The notes under the pieces: model-generated
Databases searched by the model: none
Seen by the model: only the letters and a program-made list of their open reading frames with translations
Told to the model about the DNA's origin: nothing
Assembly (NCBI GenBank): GCA_025141675.1
Contig: CP081161.1
Coordinates: 2,268,001-2,332,000, forward strand
Source: Rhodobacteraceae bacterium S2214
GTDB taxonomy: Bacteria > Pseudomonadota > Alphaproteobacteria > Rhodobacterales > Rhodobacteraceae
Direction: 5' to 3'
DNA: 64,000 nt
Made by a program: the position numbers and the translations under genes
Shown here: in pieces, positions 58,927-64,000 of the stretch
Numbering within the stretch: position 1 is the stretch's first letter
How the letters are laid out: each line of letters starts with the position of its first letter

Positions 58927-58941
58927 GAACAAATACAGAAC
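58927..58941 (-). promoter_or_regulatory. LexA (SOS) box of alphaproteobacterial type
   Basis: On the reverse strand GTTC-TGTATTT-GTTC, an exact match to the direct-repeat GTTC-N7-GTTC LexA site of alphaproteobacteria. It lies immediately before the radical SAM gene start, where binding would block transcription. Confidence 0.7.
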
Positions 58942-59061
58942 ATGCGCAAGAAAAGGTCGGGATTGTTCATAATGATGTCGCGAAAAGTTCAATAGAAATT
59001 CACGACTTATCGCATTACTAAATGCATAGGGCAAAATGCCACACGCCACGGAGACCTTATC

Positions 59062-59766
59062 ATGTCCGACGAAGACGATATCATCCTGTCTGAACTGAAC
59101 GACGAAGACCTTGTCGCGCAGATGTTCGACGACCTTTACGACGGTATGAAAGAAGAAATCGAAGAAGGCGTAAATATCCTTCTCGAACGTGGCTGGGCGC
59201 CTTACCGCATCCTTACCGAAGCCCTCGTGGGCGGCATGACCATCGTTGGTCACGACTTCCGCGACGGTATCTTGTTTGTGCCCGAGGTTCTTTTGGCCGC
59301 AAACGCGATGAAGGGCGGGATGTTCATCTTGAAGCCACTTCTGGCCGAAACAGGTGCGCCGCAAGTTGGCAAAATGGTCATCGGAACCGTCAAAGGTGAC
59401 ATCCACGATATCGGCAAGAACCTTGTCGGCATGATGATGGAAGGTGCAGGTTTCGAGGTCATCGACCTTGGCATCAACAACGCCGTTGAATCCTACATGG
59501 AAGCACTGGAAGCGGAATCGCCAGATATCCTTGGGATGTCCGCCCTGCTGACAACCACAATGCCTTACATGAAGGTCGTCATCGACACGCTCGTCGAAAA
59601 GGGCATCCGCGATGATTACATCGTCCTTGTTGGTGGCGCGCCCCTGAACGAAGAATTCGGCAAGGCCATCGGTGCGGACGCCTACTGTCGTGATGCAGCT
59701 GTTGCGGTTGAAACGGCAAAAACCTTCGTGGCGCGCAAACATAATCAAGGTACTGCCAGGACTTGA
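59062..59766 (+). CDS. Corrinoid (B12-binding) protein, MetH/MtbC type
   Basis: 234 residues: an N-terminal helical cap (about 10-95, ILLERGWAPYRILTEALVGGM) and a Rossmann-like B12 domain with the signature GDIHDIGKN (Asp113, His115, Gly118), whose His replaces the lower ligand of cobalamin, then GINNAVESYMEALE, GMSALLTTTMPYMK and VLVGGAPLNEEF. It can shuttle a methyl group between a donor methyltransferase and Bmt. GGAGA precedes the ATG. Together with bmt and DUF1638 it makes up most of a split methionine synthase; a separate folate-binding domain is not in the window. Confidence 0.9.
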   Translation: MSDEDDIILSELNDEDLVAQMFDDLYDGMKEEIEEGVNILLERGWAPYRILTEALVGGMTIVGHDFRDGILFVPEVLLAANAMKGGMFILKPLLAETGAPQVGKMVIGTVKGDIHDIGKNLVGMMMEGAGFEVIDLGINNAVESYMEALEAESPDILGMSALLTTTMPYMKVVIDTLVEKGIRDDYIVLVGGAPLNEEFGKAIGADAYCRDAAVAVETAKTFVARKHNQGTART

Positions 59767-59798
59767 TTGCAACCATGGCGATTCCTAGCCATAGTTGA

Positions 59799-59818
59799 CG
59801 TGTCCTGGGGGGGACACG
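59799..59818 (+). promoter_or_regulatory. Hairpin over ribosome-binding site of small membrane protein
   Basis: CGTGTCC/GGACACG (7 bp) with a G-rich loop and stem side that contains the GGGGGG Shine-Dalgarno-like run, two bases before the ATG. The element could hold the ribosome-binding site closed. Confidence 0.4.
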
Positions 59819-59820
59819 AT

Positions 59821-59979
59821 ATGCCAACAACTGTCTTCGCAATCATTCTGTTTACCGTACTCGTCGCAGGTGCCATCACAGCCTTTGCGATTAGCATTGC
59901 ACCATCATCTACGCTGATCCCAATCGTCCTTATCGGCGCGATCGGTCTGCGTATGATCTTACGACAGCGGGTCCCTTGA
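59821..59979 (+). CDS. Small membrane protein, 52 residues
   Basis: 52 residues, two hydrophobic stretches (VFAIILFTVLVAGAITAFAIS and LIPIVLIGAIGLRMIL) joined by a short polar loop. Its stop TGA overlaps the TTG start of the DUF1638 gene, so the DUF1638 gene is probably read by coupled translation. It lies 54 bases behind the corrinoid protein gene. Function unknown; by context, a membrane partner of the methionine synthase group is possible. Confidence 0.65.
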   Translation: MPTTVFAIILFTVLVAGAITAFAISIAPSSTLIPIVLIGAIGLRMILRQRVP

Positions 59980-60593
59980 TACCAAAAACGTCTTCTAACA
60001 ACGGTGAGCGGGTTCTTCTGCTCGCCTGTGGTGCGCTGGCCCGTGAAATTCTAGCGGTTACGGAAGCAAACGGGCTGGATCACCTTGATCTGCAATGCCT
60101 CCCCGCCATCTACCACAACCACCCCGAAAAAATTGAACCTGCCGTGCGTGAAGCCGTGCGCAAATATCGGGACAGCTACACCAAAATCTTTGTGGTCTAT
60201 GCGGACTGTGGGACCGGCGGCTTACTGCAAGCCACATGCGCAGAACTTGGCGTCGACATGCTCGACGGACCCCATTGCTATTCCTTCTTTGAAGGCAACG
60301 CAGCTTTTGCCGCAAAAGACGAAATGACAGCGTTCTACCTGACCGATTTTCTGGTTCGGCAATTCGACGCTTTCGTCTGGGAACCGCTTGGCTTTGCAAA
60401 ATACCCCGACCGAGCGGATACCCTGCGTGACATGTACTTTGGCCACTACACCAAACTTGTCTACCAAGCACAGATCGACGATCCGGACCTCACAGCCAAA
60501 GCAAAAGATTATGCAGCCCGTTTGGGGCTTGCATTCGAACGTCGGTTCACGGGTTACGGTGATCTGTCAGTTGCATTGAAAGAATTAAGCTGA
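59976..60593 (+). CDS. DUF1638 protein linked to split methionine synthase
   Basis: 205 residues from a TTG start at 59976, which is the only sensible start since no other start codon lies near the family N-terminus; TTGA overlaps the upstream stop. Domain: ERVLLLACGALAREI, LQCLPAIYHNHPEKI, VVYADCGTGGLLQ, GPHCYSFFEGN and EPLGFAKYPD, with conserved cysteines and histidines suiting metal or thiol chemistry. From published work on Phaeobacter inhibens, as I remember it, a DUF1638 protein beside split-MetH genes is needed for methionine synthesis. Its 3' end overlaps sufE by 9 bases. Confidence 0.85.
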   Translation: MIPKTSSNNGERVLLLACGALAREILAVTEANGLDHLDLQCLPAIYHNHPEKIEPAVREAVRKYRDSYTKIFVVYADCGTGGLLQATCAELGVDMLDGPHCYSFFEGNAAFAAKDEMTAFYLTDFLVRQFDAFVWEPLGFAKYPDRADTLRDMYFGHYTKLVYQAQIDDPDLTAKAKDYAARLGLAFERRFTGYGDLSVALKELS

Positions 60594-60992
60594 CGCCGCA
60601 ACCGTTTGAATACGTTCAATCATTGCGCGCACACCGTTCGATCTTTGCGCCGACAAGTGATCATTCAAACCAAGGCGGCCAAGCTCTGCATGGGCATCGA
60701 CAGCGGCGACATCCGCGACGGGTACACCGGTATAAAGCGCCTGCAGGACCGCGATCAGCCCCTTAACAATCATCGCATCGCTGTCGCCGTCAAAATAGAA
60801 CCGACCATCTTCGATACGCGGCTGAATCCAGACCTGTGACGCACAACCGTCAACCTTCGTCGCGGGCACTTTCAGCGCATCATCCATCGCGGGCATCGCC
60901 CGGCCCATGTCGATTACATGACGATAGCGGTCTTCCCAATCGTCCAGAAAGTCGAATGTCTCTGCAATCTCTTCAAAGGCTTCGGTCGCCAT
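60585..60992 (-). CDS. sufE: SufE-like sulfur acceptor protein
   Basis: 135 residues from the ATG at 60992 with GAGGAG in front. EIAETFDFLDDWEDRYRHVI at the start, the sulfur-accepting Cys in TKVDGCASQVWIQP, and FDGDSDAMIVKGLIAVLQAL are all SufE-specific. SufE accepts persulfide sulfur from SufS for Fe-S cluster assembly. No suf operon is adjacent. The stop overlaps DUF1638 by 9 bases, convergent. Confidence 0.93.
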   Translation of the reverse strand: MATEAFEEIAETFDFLDDWEDRYRHVIDMGRAMPAMDDALKVPATKVDGCASQVWIQPRIEDGRFYFDGDSDAMIVKGLIAVLQALYTGVPVADVAAVDAHAELGRLGLNDHLSAQRSNGVRAMIERIQTVAASA

Positions 60993-61053
60993 GGTGTGCT
61001 CCTCTTGATAACTCTGATCTAGGGGCCGAACGGGCAAACGTCCAGCCTTGGGA

Positions 61054-62211
61054 TCACAGCATCACGGGCACAACTTTTTGACCGTCCACCTTCAGGCCGA
61101 TTTTGCCTTCGCAAAGCAACAAAGCGTCATTCCCGAACACCTCTTTCCGCCAGCCGCGCAACGCGATCATGTCGCGCTGCCCTGCTGCCAAAGCATCGAG
61201 GTCAGATGACGTCGCGATCAGCTTGGGTGCGACACCTTCGCCTTCGGATTTCGACTTGAGCAACACGCGCAGCATATCCGCAATCGCAGGGTTTACTTGT
61301 AGCTTCGTGCGGCTGGTATCTGCCTTTGGTAATTCATCATTCGACAGCTCAAGGCCCGCTTTCACAGCGGCCAGAATACCTTGGGCAATATCGCCCTTAC
61401 GGGCATCGCGCAGCAATAGACGGGACCGGCCAAGGTCTTGTTCTGATTGAGGTTTCGTCGATGCGAGCTCAACCAGAGCATCATCTTTGTAAACACGGCT
61501 GCGCGGAATGTTGCGTTCCTGCGCATAAGCTTCACGGAACCGCGCAAGTTCGCGCACGATCCCAAGGAACCGACCCGAATTATTCCGCGTTTTCACACGT
61601 TTCCACGCATCATCCGGATGCGCCTCGTATGTCGCGGGGTCCTGCAACACGCCCAGTTCTTCCTGAACCCATTTCGCACGACCAGACTTGGCTAATTGTG
61701 CGGACAGGAATTCGTAAATGTCCCGCAAATGCGTCACATCCGCGACCGCATATTTCGCCTGTGCATCCGTCAAAGGACGCCGCGACCAGTCGGTGAAACG
61801 TGACGATTTATCCAGATCAGACTTGGCGATCTTACGGACAAGCGTTTCGTAGCCCACTTGTTCACCGAACCCACAGACCATCGCGGCCACTTGGGTGTCA
61901 AACAACGGCTCCGGAATCACACCTTCGTCGACGTAGAAAATTTCCAGATCCTGACGCGCGGCGTGGAATACTTTCACAACGCCATGATCGCGGAACAGAT
62001 CATAAAGCGGCGCAAGCGAAAGATCACCCGCCAGCGGGTCAACCAAAACCGCGTCACTGCCTGCATCATCCTGATAGGCAAGCTGGACCAAACACAGCTT
62101 TGAATAATACGTGCGTTCACGCAAAAACTCAGTATCGACAGTCACATAGGCGCGTTTTGCAGCCTCTTTACAGAATGCCGCAAGATCGTCAGTCGTCGTG
62201 ATTGTCTTCAT
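61054..62211 (-). CDS. rnd: Ribonuclease D
   Basis: 385 residues from the ATG at 62211. The DEDDy exonuclease motifs are VTVDTEFLRERTYYSKL (Exo I), VKVFHAARQDLEIF (Exo II) and QAKYAVADVTHLRDIYEFL (Exo III with Tyr/Asp). A C-terminal HRDC domain follows (about 210-290). It trims the 3' ends of tRNAs and small RNAs. 86 bases downstream of purN on the same strand. Confidence 0.94.
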   Translation of the reverse strand: MKTITTTDDLAAFCKEAAKRAYVTVDTEFLRERTYYSKLCLVQLAYQDDAGSDAVLVDPLAGDLSLAPLYDLFRDHGVVKVFHAARQDLEIFYVDEGVIPEPLFDTQVAAMVCGFGEQVGYETLVRKIAKSDLDKSSRFTDWSRRPLTDAQAKYAVADVTHLRDIYEFLSAQLAKSGRAKWVQEELGVLQDPATYEAHPDDAWKRVKTRNNSGRFLGIVRELARFREAYAQERNIPRSRVYKDDALVELASTKPQSEQDLGRSRLLLRDARKGDIAQGILAAVKAGLELSNDELPKADTSRTKLQVNPAIADMLRVLLKSKSEGEGVAPKLIATSSDLDALAAGQRDMIALRGWRKEVFGNDALLLCEGKIGLKVDGQKVVPVML

Positions 62212-62297
62212 GTGGGCTGTTCTCTTTTTTGTCCGTCTTTTTATGCCGCCCAAGTCTGGGTAGGTTATGATAGGCGATCACGGAAGGGTTGAAAAGG

Positions 62298-62897
62298 TCA
62301 AGCCTCGCCAAGTTGGATTGGCGTAAGGTCACCCTGCGCAAACCGCTCCAAAACAGCAGGATAAAGCTGATGTTCCATCGGCAAAACCCGCGCCGCCAGA
62401 TCGTCAGGCGTATCATTCGCGAATACCGGCACACGCGCCTGTCCAAGCACTTGGCCCCCATCGAGCTCACCGTTCACTTCATGCACCGAACAGCCATGGA
62501 CCGTATCACCGGCCTCTAACGCGCGGGCATGTGTGTGCAGCCCTTTGTATTTCGGCAGGAGCGACGGGTGAATGTTCAACATTTTGCCCGCCCACTGCGC
62601 CGTGAATTCAGGCGTCAGGATGCGCATAAAACCGGCAAGACAGATGATATCTGGATCAGCCGCCTCAAGCGCCGTTTGCAGTTCTTTTTCAAAGCCATGC
62701 CGATCACCTTTAAAGTCGCGATGATCCACAACAGCCGTCGGAATTCCCATGTCAGCAGCCTTAGCCAGACCGCCCGCATCGGGAACATTCGACAGAACCA
62801 AACAAGGGCGCGCCGGATAGTCACCCGTCATCGCGCGGGCCAGCGACACCATGTTAGAGCCGCCCCCCGAAATCAGGATCGCGACCCGTTTTGTCAC
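62298..62897 (-). CDS. purN: Phosphoribosylglycinamide formyltransferase PurN
   Basis: 199 residues: [12 protein letters not shown] start, [10 protein letters not shown], and the catalytic triad-type residues Asn-His-Asp in [13 protein letters not shown] and [15 protein letters not shown]. It formylates GAR with 10-formyl-tetrahydrofolate. It overlaps purM by ATGA, the usual purM-purN pair. Confidence 0.95.
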   Translation of the reverse strand: MTKRVAILISGGGSNMVSLARAMTGDYPARPCLVLSNVPDAGGLAKAADMGIPTAVVDHRDFKGDRHGFEKELQTALEAADPDIICLAGFMRILTPEFTAQWAGKMLNIHPSLLPKYKGLHTHARALEAGDTVHGCSVHEVNGELDGGQVLGQARVPVFANDTPDDLAARVLPMEHQLYPAVLERFAQGDLTPIQLGEA

Positions 62898-63937
62898 AGC
62901 AGCGATCCAGTGTAGCGCACGCCCTCGCCCGCCGTCACGGTGCCGATCTGCGATACGGTTTCACCGGCTGCGGTCAATGTTGCTTTGGCGGTTTCAACCT
63001 GATCAGCCGGGCAAATCACGACCATGCCAAGACCGGAATTAAACGTCTTCAGCAACTCGGCCTCAGCCATGCCGCCCTCAGCCGCCAACCATTTGAATAC
63101 AGCAGGCAATTCCCAAGCACCTAGATCAACGTCCGCGCCCAATCCTTCTGGCAACACACGCGGTAGGTTCTCGGTCAAACCACCACCTGTGATATGGGCC
63201 AGCCCGCGCACGGAACCCTCTTTCACAGCAGCCAACGTCGATTTCACGTATAGACGTGTAGGGGCCAACAAAGCCTCGCCCAGCGTACCATCTGCCCAAG
63301 GGCAGGCATCTGACCACGCCAGCCCGCTTTTCTCAACGATACGGCGCACCAGTGAATAACCGTTGGAATGAACACCATCCGACGCGAGGCCAAGCAGCAC
63401 ATCACCCTCGGCCACACCGCGCGGCAAATCGCGGCCACGTTCCATCGCACCCACGGCAAAACCCGCAAGGTCAAAATCACCATCGTGGTACATCCCCGGC
63501 ATTTCCGCCGTTTCACCACCGATCAACGCGCAACCAGAGGCCTCACAGCCCGCGGCTATGCCGTTGATGATCCGCGTGGCCGCATCCAGTTCCAGTTTGC
63601 CGGTCGCGAAATAATCGAGGAAGAACAAAGGCTCAGCGCCTTGGCAGACCAGGTCGTTGACACACATGGCCACCAGATCGATCCCGATCGTGTCCACATT
63701 GCCCGTATCAATCGCGATCCGCAATTTGGTGCCAACGCCATCAGTCGCAGCGACCAGAACCGGATCAACGTAACCCGCATCCTTGAGATCGAACAAAGCA
63801 CCGAAGCCGCCCAGACCGGCCATCACGCCGCTACGCTTCGTGCGTTTCGCGGCAGGTTTGATCCGCTCTACCAAAGTATTGCCCGCATCGATATCGACGC
63901 CCGCGTCCGCATAAGTCAGGCCAGTTTTGTCGGTCAT
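62894..63937 (-). CDS. purM: Phosphoribosylformylglycinamidine cyclo-ligase PurM
   Basis: 347 residues: [42 protein letters not shown], and [17 protein letters not shown], all AIR synthetase signatures. It closes FGAM to AIR using ATP. The upstream 63 bases to the end of the window hold the promoter region of the purM-purN operon but no gene start is visible there. Confidence 0.97.
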   Translation of the reverse strand: MTDKTGLTYADAGVDIDAGNTLVERIKPAAKRTKRSGVMAGLGGFGALFDLKDAGYVDPVLVAATDGVGTKLRIAIDTGNVDTIGIDLVAMCVNDLVCQGAEPLFFLDYFATGKLELDAATRIINGIAAGCEASGCALIGGETAEMPGMYHDGDFDLAGFAVGAMERGRDLPRGVAEGDVLLGLASDGVHSNGYSLVRRIVEKSGLAWSDACPWADGTLGEALLAPTRLYVKSTLAAVKEGSVRGLAHITGGGLTENLPRVLPEGLGADVDLGAWELPAVFKWLAAEGGMAEAELLKTFNSGLGMVVICPADQVETAKATLTAAGETVSQIGTVTAGEGVRYTGSLL

Positions 63938-64000
63938 ATCATGTCCCCCAAGGATTTGACGCTGCGATAGCCCAACAACGCGTGCGGCGCAAATGTTTGA

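Overview
The window is a gene-dense, roughly 56-57% GC chromosomal stretch of an alphaproteobacterium, almost certainly a marine Rhodobacteraceae (Roseobacter-group) member. Markers for this are a ribosomal protein L21 with a long Ala/Lys-rich tail, an RNase E with a huge acidic insertion in its S1 domain, the F1-ATPase zeta inhibitor (DUF1476), an alphaproteobacterial SspB, a split methionine synthase (Bmt plus separate corrinoid protein plus DUF1638), several Rhodobacterales-type DUF genes (DUF4169, DUF1194, DUF882), and a Hint-domain exoprotein. No rRNA, CRISPR, prophage or insertion sequence was seen. One tRNA (Asn, GTT) is present.

Layout. 0-5.6 kb: three tandem overlapping GNAT acetyltransferases (the first cut by the window edge), rpmA/rplU, small secreted proteins and a LysR regulator. 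5.6-11.3 kb: a six-gene operon for an accessory fumarate-reductase/succinate-dehydrogenase-like complex (B-D-C-A order) fused to a two-subunit class I fumarase, divergent from a nitroreductase. 11.4-17.8 kb: tRNA-Asn, an MBL-fold hydrolase, and a signalling block (EnvZ-like kinase, LuxR-type response regulator, molybdopterin-domain periplasmic protein, large hybrid kinase with HPt). 17.8-25.3 kb: aroK-aroB, an unknown secreted protein with a 50-residue membrane peptide upstream, a XerD-like recombinase, a CorC/HlyC-type membrane protein and a HerA-like ATPase. 25.3-25.7 kb: an intergenic region with two strong small-RNA candidates. 25.7-31.6 kb: IalB, then an envelope operon (L,D-transpeptidase, lpxD, a specialised ACP and a beta-ketoacyl synthase) divergent from a Tat-exported DUF882 peptidase.

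31.6-40.5 kb: a peroxidase-repeat-Hint exoprotein, a von Willebrand-type DUF1194 protein, chrB-like/chrA chromate genes, sspB, fumC and two small conserved genes. 40.9-48 kb: a cytochrome P450 overlapping a membrane alpha/beta hydrolase, ccdA, a TusA-like protein and rne with a structured leader. 48.2-53.9 kb: a lipoprotein, a DctB/DctD pair whose regulator lacks the sigma-54 contact loop, and purQ-purS-purC. 54-64 kb: the ATPase zeta subunit, an MprF-like protein, the methionine synthase parts (bmt, corrinoid protein, small membrane protein, DUF1638), a LexA-box-controlled radical SAM gene, sufE, rnd and purM-purN.

The most noteworthy items are: the accessory fumarate-reductase complex, whose FAD-anchoring histidine is replaced by cysteine; a textbook alphaproteobacterial SOS box immediately in front of the radical SAM gene; the tandem small-RNA candidates; the peroxidase-Hint fusion; and the DctD-like regulator without GAFTGA. 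Most of the rest is ordinary housekeeping and roseobacter core content. Function calls rest on reading translated motifs by eye; no database search was possible.
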